Shown: positions 1 to 11,678, counted from the first letter of the stretch. The stretch is 64,000 nt of DNA from Chelonoidis abingdonii (GCF_003597395.2 NC_133778.1:15333508-15397507); one strand, 5' to 3'. Program-made: numbers and translations. The notes: generated by a model from the sequence alone, not told the origin.

Positions 1-2029
1 GCATGCAAAGTTCAGCACATGTGTACTGGATTCATTTTGAGTCCTGTACAGCACTGAACTCATTGTCAGCACTTTACAGATTAGTAAAATAAATCATAAT
101 TACAGGTGAGGAATTAAATTGCTCCTGGGACTCAATAGCTCAGGCCAAGTCTTGTTTTAGTGCACTCATTTTTAATACCAAGCCCCCTGAAAACACACAG
201 TAGTGACAGAAATGCTAGTACAAGCACAAGCTCTGCTGCCTACTCTATAACAGTTCAAATATGCCCCATGTGAGTGTGTTGCTACTGTTTAGGATGATGC
301 CCAGTCTTCTGTGATTTGTCAGGTACCCCTCATAGTGACCTATGAAATAATGACAACGCCAGTTTCAGTAAGTAATGCTCTCTCAGCGCTTTCCATCTTC
401 CCAGCAAGAGCTGAGACAAGGTGATCACGTCATCTGTTAGGGAGGGAACAGAGAGCGGCTTCTGAAAACAAATAAGTCCTGCAGCTGAGTCTCCTCCTAG
501 ATGCGTAGGCTCCGAGAGCTGGAGTCTAGACGTAACTACAAGTTTAAACCAGCATAGGTGCAAGAAACAAGTTCTTTCACGGGGAGTATATTCGGGGAGG
601 GAGAGAAAGGGAAAAATGGAAATGCACAAAAATCACGTGAGGAAAAATCCCTTCTGAAAACAAAAAGAGCACATCTTCCGAACTGTGAGCAGTGCAGCTT
701 CCCCACAGCTATGCTGGCTAAATGACTTTTTTTTTTTTAAGAGAAGGGGGTAAGGTAAACAAATCATTGACATGACCATAAAAGTATGACAAATTGTGAA
801 ACAGGATTGTGAGATCTAAAATAAATAACCCTTATGGGAGATTGACATATAGCAATCAGCCCAAACGGCATGCACACATTAACCACTCCTTGTATATAAG
901 TATCTACTGCTGTACAGAAAGGAACAAGATTAAATAAAAATTCACCAGCAACACAAAGGAGATCTTTATTTAAACGAGAAATTAAAATTCCAGGGGGAAG
1001 GGCTCTTACAACCCATACATATCCCTTTCCCCCCCCTCCCAACCCTGTTCCATAAAGCAAGCCTCATTCAAATGGGAGTCATCATTTGTACCAAACATAT
1101 ACGCAATGAATCGAGTCAAGCAGTCTTTATTTGGTAGATCACATTCAATGCAACACTGCACCTGCAGCAGCTTGGCACATTTTGCATCATTCTCTCTTAC
1201 ATGAAAAGTCTTTGTTCTCCACCGCCCCATTGCGGCTGCAAGCCCCCTCTTTCTGTTCGCAGTCGGTTCCTCTCCACTGCTGATCATTTCAACACAGAGA
1301 TTTTTTTCCAGTGCAAATTAAAACCGATTGCTCCCCTTGCACCCCCACTTTGAACAATGTGCTTTGTCCACCCTTACAGATCCTTGTAAAGAAGCTTAAG
1401 GGGAGGGAGGGGGAAAGGTTACATCCGTGGCACTCGAAAGATGCTCAAAATCCTAAAATGAGTTGACAAAAGTAGCCTGTTCCTATTAAGATAAATGATC
1501 TGAGGATGGTGCTTTCGATTTTCCTCGGGGCACTGCGGTCAAATTGGTGTGCACCAGATGGTCCACGATAACCTTACGGCTGGATTTTGCTTATGACAAA
1601 GCTTATTTTCCCCTTGACCACAGGGAAGAAATACACAGCTGACTCCCTCTGTTTGTGAGTTACAGAGAGCTGTATCTTAGCGCAGTTGCTCCCCTCCTTT
1701 TTCCCCCGCCCCCCACTTTCTTGAAATTTCCATTCTTAAACAAAAGAGGAAGGTGGGGTGGTAACCAAGAGACAGAGCTGCAGTCAAGAAAACCCTTCCA
1801 AGGAGGCAATTTTTTTTTTTTTAAAGGTTTTGCTTCTAGATCCACTTAAAACTCATAACAGTGGCCGAGGGGAGGGTTACTTTCTAGGTGTCCTTTTCCT
1901 TTCTTCTCTTCTGCTGCTGGAAATTCAGGGTGACCGGCTTCAAATCGACACAAGCAACCTTTCCTATTGGCTTACATGGCTTTTTATTATTAATTATTAT
2001 TATTTTAATGCTGTCCTCGAGGGGTCCCG
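1..2029. other. Unassigned left edge, no supported gene
   Basis: I recognise no gene or repeat here. A minus-strand open frame of 93 codons lies at 1006-1287 and contains several Cys and Trp residues, but I see no family motif, no consensus splice sites flanking it and no reason to prefer it over chance. An AATAAA on the minus strand lies near 967. If the CpG island at 2.0-2.6 kb starts a minus-strand gene, this stretch is its first intron or downstream exons. Confidence 0.4.
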
Positions 2030-2338
2030 CGTCCAGCAACCTTTATGCAGCTCGAGACCCACAAATCCCAGGTCCACATCTACCGCCAGTGTAGACCTAA
2101 CGACACCGCAGCCCTAGGACGATGCTGGGCCACCAGCCGCTGCCAGGCAGCGCCAGGCGAACCTGTGCCTCGAACTCTCGGGGATCAGGGGCTCGCTCCC
2201 GGCCCTGGGCGGGGGGCGGCGGCAGGCAGGGAGGGAGGCGGTGACTGGCACATGCCAGGCAGCCTGCAGGGCGGCTGGGGGGCAGGCCCGGAGGAGGGGT
2301 CCGGGAGCCCGCGGCGGGCGGGGGGGGGGCGCCCTTAC

Positions 2339-2495
2339 CTGAGCGCAGATGCTGCTGCTGCTGCTGCTGCCGGCCCCGGGGCACAGGCCGAGCGCCGAGC
2401 ACAGAAGGGCGCGAATGCTGACGAGGCTAGCGAATCGGTTCGCGTGAGCGAAGGCTGCACCCGAGGGGCTCCCCCCGCCGCCCGGCTGGTGCGCG
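2339..2495 (-). other. Putative first exon ending at a splice donor
   Basis: Read on the minus strand, the sequence reaches CTCAG and then GTAAGG, with the exon-intron junction between 2339 and 2338. This matches the vertebrate donor consensus CAG/GTAAG. The exon would contain the CAG/CTG run at 2351-2370. All three frames stay open for a long way upstream only because the DNA is GC-rich and joins the minisatellite. I found no ATG in the roughly 150 bases before the donor, so the exon is more likely 5' untranslated than coding. Its start is a guess placed just downstream of the GC boxes. Gene identity is unknown. Confidence 0.4.
2351..2370. repeat. Short GCT/AGC trinucleotide run
   Basis: Six GCT units plus two bases lie 12 bp inside the putative first exon. 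On the minus strand they read CAG/AGC/GCA according to frame. The run is short and probably stable, but such runs in 5' exons are frequently length-polymorphic. Confidence 0.9.
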
Positions 2496-2640
2496 GCCGG
2501 CCCCGCCCCCGGCCCCGCCCCAGCGCCCCGCCCAGCGCCCGCACCGGCCCCGCCGCCCGCCGCGTCTGCTGCCCAGCTGCTGGCGGGTCCTTGGCCCCGC
2601 CTCCCCGCCTTCCGCGGCCCCGCTGAGCGCTGGGGGCTGG

Positions 2641-3740
2641 GTGGGTGTGCAAGGGACGGGGGAGCAGAGTGGGTGTGCACAGGGCAGAGCAGAGCAGGTG
2701 TGCAAGGGACGGGGGAGCAGAGTGGGCGTGTATAGAGCAGAGTGGGTGTGCAAGAGACGGGGGAGCAGAGTGGGCATGTATAGGGCAGAACAGAGTGGGT
2801 GTGCAAGGGATGGGGGAGCAGAGTGGGTGTGTATAGGGCAGGGGTGGTGTGCACAGGGATGGGGAAGCAGAATAGATGTGCACAGGCCAGAGTAGAGTGT
2901 ACAGGATGGGGAGCAGGGGTGTGTGCAAGGGATGAGCAGAGTGAACAGTGGGCGTGTACAGGGCAGAGCAGAGTGGGTGTGCAAGGGACAGGGAAGCAGA
3001 GTGGGCATGCACAGGGCAGAGCAGAGTGGGTGTGCAAGACATGGGGGAGCGGAGTGGGTGTGTATAGGGCAGGGGGTGTGCACAGGGATGGGGAAGCAGA
3101 GTAGAGGTGCACAGGGCAGAGTAGAGTGTACGGGATGGGGAGCAGGGGTGTGTGCAAGGGATGAGCAGAGTGAACAGTGGGCGTGTACAGGGCAGAGCAG
3201 AGTGGGTCTGCACAGGGATGGGAAGCAGAGTGGCCGTGTACACAGCAGAGTAGAGTGGGTGTGCAAGGGTTAGGAAGCAGAGTGGACGTGTTCAGGACAA
3301 AGCAGAGTGGATGAACACAGGGATAGGAAGCAGAGTGGACGTGTTCAGGACAGAGCAGAGTGGGTGTGCACAGGGCAGAGTAGAGTGGGTGTGTGAGGGA
3401 TAGGAAGCAGAGAGTGGGTGTGTACAGGACAACAGAGTGGGTGTGCAAGGGATAGGGAGCAGAGTGGATGTGCATAGGGATGGGAAGCAGAGTGGGCGTG
3501 CACAGGGCAGAGCAAGTGTGCACAGGGATGGGGAAGCAGAGTAGATGTGCACAGGGCAGAGCAGAGTGTATGGGATGTGCAGCAAGGGGATGTGCAAGGG
3601 TTTGGGGAGCAGAAGTGGGTATTGGGGTACAAGGAATGGGGAAGCAGAAACAGGGATGGGGAGCATGAGAAGCAAGATGGGGATGCAAGGAATGGGGGGA
3701 CAGTGTGTAAGGGATGGGCAGCAGACTGAGGGGGACAAAC
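2641..3740. repeat. GC-rich minisatellite next to the CpG island
   Basis: About 1.1 kb of imperfect tandem repeats built from short blocks such as GCAGAGTGGGTGTGCA, CAGGGCAGAG and AGGGATGGGG. They combine into larger higher-order units; for example, most of 2840-2990 recurs at about 3060-3210. Composition is strongly strand-asymmetric, with purine plus GT on the plus strand. Because stops are rare, it gives long false open frames on the minus strand rich in Cys, His, Pro, Leu and Ser. I see no evidence these are translated. The array decays gradually after about 3600. Confidence 0.95.
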
Positions 3741-4749
3741 TGGAGATTCACAGGGGTAATGGAGGTGCACACCAGGGGAAGGGAGCTGGCAGATCAGGTG
3801 AGGGGGAGGCAGCGGGGAACAGATCAGGATGACACAGAGGGGAAGTTGCCTCCAACGAACTCTGGCCAAAAACAAACAATTGCCCCTTTTTAGTCCAGGG
3901 ATCAGTTGGTGTAAGTGACAAGCCCAAAAAGCCCAGAAAATTCAAAATAGTCAACTGTTTTTAGAGATACTAAACAGTAAAGCTGAGCACCATTGAAAGA
4001 ACATGCCCCTTCTGTTTACGTAACTAAATGTGGATTCACATCCCGAGCTGTGGGCAGTGCTTAAAATGGTCTGGGGAAAAAAACGGGTAAGAGGGCTGTC
4101 ATAGTCTTGGAACGGCAGCTTTGGTAAAACAGGGCTTAATGTGCACTCCACAGTGGCCCAGTTTTCTGGCTGGGTCTGCAAATCCTCTGCTTTAAGGACT
4201 GGTGGTAATCACCCAGGTTTGAAAGTGTTGGCCCAAGTCTTCAGCTCGCTCTCTATGTTTCCCTAAAATGCAAAATGGATATAAGGATATTTTGAAAAAG
4301 TGCTTTATAAGTAAGTGTTAAGTATTATTACAGTCAATGCAGCCTGGCTGTCATTCACCTCCACTGAAGTTCTGACAGCTTAGCCCTGCCCCCTCCTTGT
4401 ACCTGTTCTAGAAATCATCCCCAATTATTATAAAAATGCATCCTGGGAGGGTACCTCAACATCATTTGGATGGTCCAAGGATGCAGATCTCAGCTTTATC
4501 GTGTTGTACATTTTTAAGGAGAAGAATAGTTTTGAGGCAGAAAGAACACAGTATAAGCAGAAACAGAATAGAGACTGAATCCTCATGAGCAGTTGAGCTG
4601 ATACTGATAATTCTGCAGAAGTTCTGTTTCCTGGATTTTGGCTGGAATGAAAACAAGAAATGATATCTCATCACCTTGTCAACTTCAATTGATTTCCCAA
4701 ACTGAACTTTCCTCCACTTCCCCTCAGGGTATCAGTTACTGTCTCCAAG
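3741..4749. other. Unassigned non-coding stretch
   Basis: Minisatellite-like purine-rich sequence fades by about 3830. Beyond that I see unique-looking AT-rich sequence with no open frame, RNA gene or repeat that I can name. Confidence 0.4.
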
Positions 4750-5035
4750 ACTTGGTCATCATCTACAACTTAGGTTGATCTAGCTATGTTGCTCGGGACT
4801 GGGAAAAATGTCTTGCCCTGAGCGCCATGGTTAGGGTGACCTAATACCCTGTCAAGGTGCGGTTGATATGACATAAGAATTCTTCCGTCAATCCAGCTAC
4901 TGCCTCTCAGAAAAGTGGATTATCAACATAAATGGAAAAACCCCTTCCGGCAATGTAGGAAGTGTCTACCCTATGGTGCTACAGCAGCATAGCTGCAGCA
5001 TGGTTGTCATGGAGAAATCAATACATCCAATTCAG
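4750..5035. mobile_element. Non-autonomous DNA transposon fragment (MITE-like)
   Basis: The block contains phrases I associate with a recurrent turtle inverted-repeat element: TTAGGTTGATCTAGCTATG near 4770, AGAATTCTTCCGTCAATCC near 4878 and AGCAGCATAGCTGCAGCAT near 4983. It carries no coding capacity. Terminal repeats are too degraded to define exact ends or a target duplication, so the class and boundaries are tentative. Confidence 0.45.
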
Positions 5036-5649
5036 GTGCAATAATGTGGAGGCCATGCCATTTTCAGCATGTAGACAGAAGGTGAATCTTGCAAGTTAGT
5101 GATTCATCTGCAGTTCTCACTCAAAAATTATCACAGAACCTTAGAAATTATAGATGGAAAATACTACTTAGCTCATCAGATCCAACCAAATCCGGAGCCC
5201 TTTCTGCTGTCGGATTGTTCTCTACTGGATAGAGTGTTTTATCCAGTATTAATGTGAATGCTTCTAGTAATGGGACACCCACCACTTTCCTTGGGAAAAT
5301 TGTGTGGGAAAATTCTATTATGCCCTTCATAAATTAAATGGTCAACTAAGCTACTGTTACTAAATGCATTAAGACAGGAAATGTTTGTCATTTATTTTAG
5401 AGATGCTTGTATGAGGCTTTGTTAGGAAGACTTTCAAGGATCAGAAGGTGATACTCCAGAGTGTATGGGGGAATGGGGGAGGGCAGGATTGATGCATAGG
5501 AAAAGCACATCTTTTGGAACCTCACATAAAATCAAGAATTAGGTAAAGATCTGATACAGAGATCCAAAATTGCCACTGTAAGAAAATCTGAGCAGTCACA
5601 TACAGAGGAGTTCTGCTTGGCCTGTGTATTGGAAAAAAGACATGGTCTA
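5036..5649. other. Unassigned non-coding stretch
   Basis: AT-rich sequence with no supported gene or repeat. Confidence 0.4.
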
Positions 5650-5945
5650 TAAGGGCTGGTCTACACTATGGGGGAAAATCGATCTTAGATATACAACTTC
5701 AGCTACGTGAATAACGTAGCTGAAGTCGAAGTATCTAAGATCGAATTACTCACCGTCCTCACAGCGCGGGATCAATGTCCGCGGCTCCCCCTGTCGATTC
5801 CACAACTCTGGGTTGGTGGAGTTCCAGAATCGATATAAGCGCTTTTGGGGATCGATATATCACGTCTAGATGAGACGCAATATATCAATCCCCAAGCAAT
5901 CGATTGCTACCCGCCGATACGGCGGGTAGTGAAGACGTAGCCTAA
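5650..5945. mobile_element. MITE with three stem-loops
   Basis: About 296 bp with imperfect terminal inverted repeats, GGGCTGGTCTACACTA on the left against TAGTGAAGACGTAGCCTAA on the right. CpG content is higher than in the flanks. Three internal hairpins can be read directly. The first is two-tiered: a 12-bp outer stem 5680-5691/5732-5743 and a perfect 12-bp inner stem 5697-5708/5714-5725. The second has about 18 of 21 paired bases, 5847-5867/5873-5893. The third is a perfect 10-bp stem, 5907-5916/5920-5929, with a 3-base loop. There is no transposase, so it would have moved in trans. The superfamily is not determinable by eye. Confidence 0.8.
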
Positions 5946-6539
5946 CCTTTTTAAAAACAGACTAATTTCAAACAGTTATTTGGAGATGTGTCATTTTAAG
6001 GAGAACTTATCAATACATTTTTTTTCCTTTGGATATACAGCGACAATGCCAGGATAATGATGAATGAAGACTATATTCTTCTATTATTCTATCAGTTCTT
6101 AGAAGTATAAGTTTTGGCCACATAGATATTTGGATTCAAACTTCGAAAGGGGAAGAAAACATTTCATTTCTTAAATAAGCAATACGTGAGTCCACATTTA
6201 ATTTGAATGTATGAACACAGTAGTCAAGTCAGAGGCAGCTGATATTTAGATGATTAGATTAGAAGGGTTACAAACATTAGAAGGAATTTTAAATACATGT
6301 AAACTACTTCTATGGCATATCCTAAGCACTTTCCTACTAGCTTCTTTTGTAGTCTGTGTGCATATATAACCACTGGGTTGCAGAGTTTTTGCCATTCTAA
6401 CTCGAGAAGCATCTAAGTGAAGGTGACTGTGAAAGGTGAGAATCAGTATTATTCTGCTGCTTCTGGTAAGTCCTCCCATAGTGGATCTACGGCACATCCA
6501 GTCTATAAGGACCTATATAGGGAACATGAGTTTGATAGA
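5946..6539. other. Unassigned non-coding stretch
   Basis: AT-rich sequence. The right half may be a very degraded upstream part of the adjacent CR1 fragment, but I cannot show it. Confidence 0.35.
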
Positions 6540-6790
6540 GGGTTCTTTGTATTGGCAGACAAAAGGTAGAACAGACAAATTAAGACTAGAAATAAATTTC
6601 ATTTTTTTAAAACAGTGAGGATAATTACACATTGGAACAGTTTACCCAGGGTTATGGTGGATTCTCCATCACTGGCCATTTTAAAATCAACATGAGATGT
6701 TTGTTCTGAAAGATCTGCTCTAGTTCAAACAGGAATGCTCTGTACAGGATGTCAGAATAGACAATAGACCCTTATAATCTATGACCCTAT
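6540..6790 (+). mobile_element. CR1 LINE 3' fragment
   Basis: The sequence around 6590-6790 follows the end of CR1 ORF2 and its 3' untranslated region: a tract read as a conserved Arg-Leu-Glu segment, then ACATTGGAACAGTTTACCC, a 'capture of Asp/Ser-rich tail' region, and a terminal CCCTTATAATCTATGACC that resembles the CR1 end. It is 5'-truncated, as most CR1 copies are, and carries many substitutions, so it is old. CR1 moves by target-primed reverse transcription. This copy is dead. Confidence 0.7.
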
Positions 6791-8241
6791 CAGTCCAGGG
6801 CTATAGAGGAACATCTGAGCTGGACAGGGCCCTAAATGATCTCTTCAATTGACAAGCAAAACAAAAATGTCTACTGTAAGTGTTACTCAAACATTTATCA
6901 TTGGCTTTACAAAGTGGGTACAAATAGTCACAACTTGTTCCTGAGTTGATTTAATGGGCTCCAATGTTTATCTAAGTGCCAAACAGAGTAAGCTTTCCAT
7001 AAAGATTTTCACAATGGACTCTTCCTTTTATATCTCCCTCATTTGGCAGCATTTACTTACTGCAGATTATTTATCTGAGGGATGTTGCTTCTGTGTTTAT
7101 TTCTGGTCATTGTGGGAAAGGCTACTGCACACAGATGAGACTTGCAGCGTACTCTGAAATCAGATATGCCAAGCCTCAACCTTCTCTCTTCTGCTAAGTC
7201 TTTCCACAGTTGAGACCATGCCTCTGTCTCTCAAAAGCTGCATTTTCCAGAGGGAACATAGGCATGTCTGTGAGTTGCAAGTCAAGAGCTGGCTCTGGTA
7301 AAGCAGGGTCCCAACTAGCCAAGGGTCTTAGAGCTCAAAAGAAAGACATTTCAATGTTACGGGAAGTGACTTGAGAGCAGAATGGGGTGTGGCATACTGG
7401 TGTGATGTGCTCTTGGTGGTTTTCCTGGGAATGAGGCAGGCTGTTACATCCTGCGCACATTGGAGTTTCTATGCTGCTTCCACCTTCAGATCAGCAAGTT
7501 ACAATAGTCCAGTCTGGATGTATTGAACATGTAGCTCATTGGGCCTAGATCCACGTGTGAGGAGGAATGGGCATAGTTTCCAAGCAAGCTATGTTTGGAA
7601 GACATTTCGCACCCCAGTGACTTGAAATCAGGATCAGGAATACGTCCATTAAGATCCCTAGATTTCATACTACCTTGACAAATGGAAAGCAGGTGAGTTT
7701 CAAAAGGGAGAGGTCACTGTGTTTCTCTTTTCCTACCAACATCATTCAGTCAGGAGTATGTTCACTCTAATCTAGAACCTGGATGACACCTTGTGGCATG
7801 TTGATGTTGGTGGTCTTTGCTGAGGAGATACAAAGCTAGATGTTAGTGTATTGTTGGCAACAGTGTGACTATAGCATTTCACAAACTTTCCAAGAGGTGT
7901 CGTATAGATAGTCAACAGAACAGAAGTATAGTATTGATCCTTCTGGAACTCAGTATTGGAGGGATCTGAGGAATCACAAGCAGCTGCCAATCACCACTCT
8001 ACTTTAAGAGGAATAATTGGAGCCATTATAATGCTGCACCATCCAGTCTGGATAGATCTTACAACTGGGTCTTCTACAAGGAATCATGTGATTATCTATA
8101 TCAGAGACGAAGTAGAGGATTGGTAGAATAAGCATCAAGGCTTAGTAAAAAATTCTGTATACCCATCATATCAGTTGAAGAACAAATGATTTGAAAAGAG
8201 TTGCTTTTCTAAACGTGAGTCTAACAAAAAACGATTATACA
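6791..8241. other. Unassigned non-coding stretch
   Basis: No gene, RNA or recognisable repeat supported. Short open frames are at chance length. Confidence 0.4.
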
Positions 8242-8335
8242 TTAGAGCTGGTCAAAAAATGGGAAAAGAAACCTGGACATTTGTGAAATTTCATTTCCCG
8301 TTTGTCAAAATTTCACACTGACATCTATTGAACAT
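8242..8335 (+). repeat. TTAGAGCTG-family repeat fragment
   Basis: Begins TTAGAGCTGGTCAAAAAATG and continues with A/T-rich 'GAAATTTCATTTCCC'-like text. The same terminus occurs at 29064 and 36873, and inverted at 12619, so it marks the end of a dispersed element, probably an inverted-repeat DNA transposon. Confidence 0.55.
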
Positions 8336-10299
8336 GTGTCTTTTTCTTGCCCTTTAGTTAAAGAGTTTGCAAGTATTATTCTAAGATGACTATATAAGGC
8401 AGATTTTTTGTTCAGCCTGCTGACATACTTATAACTTATTTTATTAATGGGAATTTTAATAAGATCCTTTACTTTTTAATGTGTCCATATTATTAATGAA
8501 AAATATTCACACGTAAATGTAACTACATTTTTCAGCACAGGATGCAACTTTTTTTGTGGAAAATGTGCTGTTGGAGGGGATTGGAGCACTGAAGACTATG
8601 TCAAATTTTAAAAAGGCACAAAGATGCACCACAAAAATGTACAAATTATGACCCTACTTGGGCTGATGGGTGAATTTGACCCCAGGAGCTGCAGTCCTAA
8701 AAGCATGAGACTGTACTGCTTGAGCTATAGCATTAACTCTGTTAGCTGGCAGCTGCAGTAGATGCTCGACTTCTTATATGGACTAGCCACTAGGGGACAA
8801 TAAAGACCCACAATGACTTAACGTGCATTGAATATGTCTCCTGCCTGGGAGTATCTGAGGACTACCAGAGTTCAAACCCCCATTTGGTATGCCATATTTT
8901 ATAACAACTCCCTAACATGGGCCATGAGGAGAGTTTGAATCTGCCACTTTCAGCATTAAAAGATTTTAGTGAACTGGTAGCTTTTCTTATGTGAATCAGC
9001 TGGTAGAGGTGGACAAAGATCCACAGTGTCCTAGTGTGGGTTACGTGCACACACTAGTAGCACGTGCAAGCTATCATTGTCTTGCATGCATATTGCTTTG
9101 TGTGTGCAAAGTGAGTATTTGAATGTGCAAACTGGTATTTGTGCAGTTACCCAGTTTGTGGGTGCAAAAACAGATGTTTGCAAGTAAAAGATGCATGTTC
9201 AGATATAGCAGGTACACCTACTGTAGCTCTGGAAATGTAGCTGGAGGGTTATTTTTCAAAAGCAGAGCTGAAGAAACTGCTGGCTGTCATTTTCTAAAGA
9301 GATTAAGGCAGTTTCTCCCCTGTTAGCAGGCCAATGGTCTATTACAAAGAGAAAAATAATTCTTATTCAGAGCTCATCAAATCCATTTTCATTGTAGAAA
9401 TCAGTATTTCATGCAACATTATTAAAGCAAGTGGCAAAACCATTAGTCACCCTAGCAATCATACAGCCACACACATTATGCATTTAATACATTTCTATGC
9501 TGGTTCCCACCTGCTCATCTGGTAATTGGACTCTGATCGTTTAAAAAGCTTGTACGGGGAAAAGAGCCAACAAGGTAACATCAGATGCTAATTCCTGTAA
9601 ATTACATGGGAGAAGAGTCTGTGTGCATAAATTGAAGCATGAATTAATTCTGCCAGGGGCCCTCTGCTCCCAAGCTGTAGGCACATAGGAGAAGCCATGG
9701 TGTGAAATCAGTGAATCTGGTGGAGTTAGATGTATCTCAAATGGCTATGACTTCTATACATGTAGTCTGAAGTGACTGCCTAGCGCTATTTGAGTATTTA
9801 TGATTTTTTTAAAAAAGTCTTTGGATGCTTGCGCAGGCTGGTGTGTTGCCATGGGAACAGGGGTGTTGGTGCTGGAGCTGTTAGTATGTGAGCTGATCTA
9901 TTTGTGTGCCTCCAAAACGAAGAGCAAGAAAATAACAATCCCACCATTTGTGAGGCTTTTAGAGAATGAAGTTTGGTATTACAGCAAAATTAATCCCAGT
10001 GAGTATTTTCAGGTGCTCTGTTAAACAGCAATAAGGCAGACAAACAAAGGAAAATGGCTAGCAGAGCTGTCTAACTCTCACAGAAAGTCCTACAGGAAAC
10101 GGTGTAAACGAGCACAAAGAATCTCAATGCCATAACATGTCAGTTATGTGTTTATTGAAAGCAATCAGCAGATTTAATTATTTTTCCTCCCTAATGGACC
10201 GTCTTCTTTTTCTGCTGCAGCGAATACAAAGCAACAAAATCAAATGTGAGATGTGATCAGTATATAGACACCACCATACGAAGTAATATCTAGCTCTTG
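8336..10299. other. Unassigned stretch, possible regulatory content
   Basis: A possible SINE remnant lies around 8640-9060 but cannot be delimited. The part from about 9330 to 9700 is repeat-free to my eye and dense in ATTA/TAAT homeodomain-type cores (for example CATGAATTAATTC near 9640). This is compatible with a conserved non-coding element but is not evidence by itself. An RFX-type site lies at 9845-9858. Confidence 0.35.
9845..9858. promoter_or_regulatory. Candidate RFX (X-box) site
   Basis: GTTGCCATGGGAAC differs by one base from the perfect palindromic RFX-binding X-box GTTGCCATGGCAAC. RFX factors bind such sites in enhancers and promoters, notably of ciliary genes. A 14-base near-match can occur by chance, so function is unproven. 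Confidence 0.4.
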
Positions 10300-10495
10300 T
10301 ATAATACTTTTCAGCAGTAGGTCACAAAGCAGGGTCAGTATCATGGTCCCCATTTTACAGATGGAGAAACTGAGACACAGCAAAATAAAGTGATTTGCCC
10401 AAAATCAGCCAGTAGCAGAGCTAGGACTAGAATCCAGGTCTCTTGACTCATTATCCAAGGTGCTACCCACTGGGCCATAGTGTTCTTAACTGGAG
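10300..10495 (-). mobile_element. tRNA-derived SINE with MIR/CORE-like body
   Basis: On the minus strand it begins with a tRNA-like head (GGCCCAGTGGGTAGCACC, resembling an RNA polymerase III A box, then GATTCTAGTCC resembling a B box). The body follows, with the hallmark TGGGCAAATCACTT and CATCTGTAAAATGGGGA. This is the conserved core of MIR-type SINEs, which use LINE machinery. The copy is diverged but nearly complete except for the tail. Confidence 0.8.
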
Positions 10496-11678
10496 TTTAA
10501 AGAGGTACCTTGTATCACCTATTAGCTCCCATCTTATACATTTAATATTTATATAGCATTCATTAAATACATTTTTATAGGCACAACTCCATTGCTAAGT
10601 TAGAGCAAAAACAGGCTGAGAAGTGACAGGGCTAGAGAACATTTAGGAAATCAAATGAAGAAACTGGGCAGCATTCCAGACAATTTTCAAACTGTTACTT
10701 TTTTGTTGGTGTTAGAATAGTCTCATAAAATTATATATATATATATATATAGCTTATAGGTCTGAAAACAGAGCTCCCCCATCCATTGATGCTGTGTGTT
10801 AGTAGGAGGTAACACACACCCATTCTACTTCACTGAAAGTTTTCATTTTTGGTATCTGTCATTTTGAAAGGAAATCTACAGACATTAGTAATGTCACGGT
10901 ATATTTATTTTTGAGCTCTCTCAGCCCTGGATTGCAAAGGTAGCAGACATGACCTCTTTCACAAAGAGGACTCCCCTCTACCCCACAGATAGTCACATGG
11001 CATTTGAGTCTTCTTTTTAGCATATGCACAACATGACCAGGATGGTTGTTAACAAAAATAAATAATTAACTCAGGGTCAGATCCTGAGACGCTGTAAATC
11101 AATGTAATTTCAGAGTTGTGCCAGTTTACACCAGCTGAAGATCTGGCTCAGAGAATTTTAAACAATTAGGATAAGATGGTCCTTTCCTCTGTCAGTTAGT
11201 CAGTCAGGATTATGACATCAAGTGAAATCTATCACGTCTCTGGCCATCCATAGAGTCTTCCAGCATTCACAAGACCCAAATTTGTAATATAAACAAAAAT
11301 ACTCTTGTGTTTTAAGGAAACAAAGAAGCCCTTTCAGGAGCTATTTTTTTCCCGGCGGCAGGTCCCCATTAATTCCTGCCTACATTGTCTTACAGAATGA
11401 TTGTAGCCAGGGAGTTGATTTTAGTCCCTACTGCACTGAAAGGTAGTAACTCTAGCTAGCTGTCACTCTGAGTGACTTACCAGCCACACCTGCAGACTTT
11501 CATGAGACGTCTTGAGTGGCATGGCAAAAATCTTCTTAAGATCTTATTCCATGCAGAACCTGGCAAAATGACAATGCTCCACCAGGCCCTCCTTGCTTCA
11601 AGTTGCTGAATCACATTAAAAACAGTTGAAAATATATAAATACTTTCTTCATGTTCCTTTCCCAGGTGAGCAACCATG
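10496..11678. other. Unassigned stretch with an AT microsatellite
   Basis: Contains an (AT)n run at about 10731-10751. I see no gene in the remainder. Confidence 0.45.
10731..10751. repeat. (TA)n microsatellite
   Basis: About ten uninterrupted TA dinucleotides. Confidence 0.95.

Larger units (their letters stand above)
2030..2640 (-). promoter_or_regulatory. CpG island, probable promoter
   Basis: The base composition changes abruptly to a very GC-rich, CpG-dense block, unlike the AT-rich, CpG-poor sequence around it. It contains several Sp1-type GC boxes (GGGGCGGGG on the minus strand) between about 2500 and 2600. In vertebrates such islands usually mark promoters of constitutively active or developmentally regulated genes. 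I favour minus-strand transcription because a consensus 5' splice site on that strand lies inside the island, downstream of the GC boxes. There is no TATA box, as expected for an island promoter. The gene itself is not identifiable, because its body would lie left of the window. A bidirectional promoter is possible. Confidence 0.7.

Noticed and set aside
1006..1287. A 93-codon minus-strand frame with Cys-rich text
   Set aside because: No family motif and no flanking consensus splice sites; length is within chance. Kept only as a note under the left-edge stretch.
2641..3740. CRISPR-like array
   Set aside because: Repeats are directly adjacent and imperfect with no unique spacers, in a vertebrate genome context.
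2114..3772. A 552-codon minus-strand open frame and several overlapping long frames across the minisatellite
   Set aside because: They are produced by the tandem repeat and GC-rich DNA with few stops. All frames on both strands are open at once, composition is repetitive, and no domain is visible.
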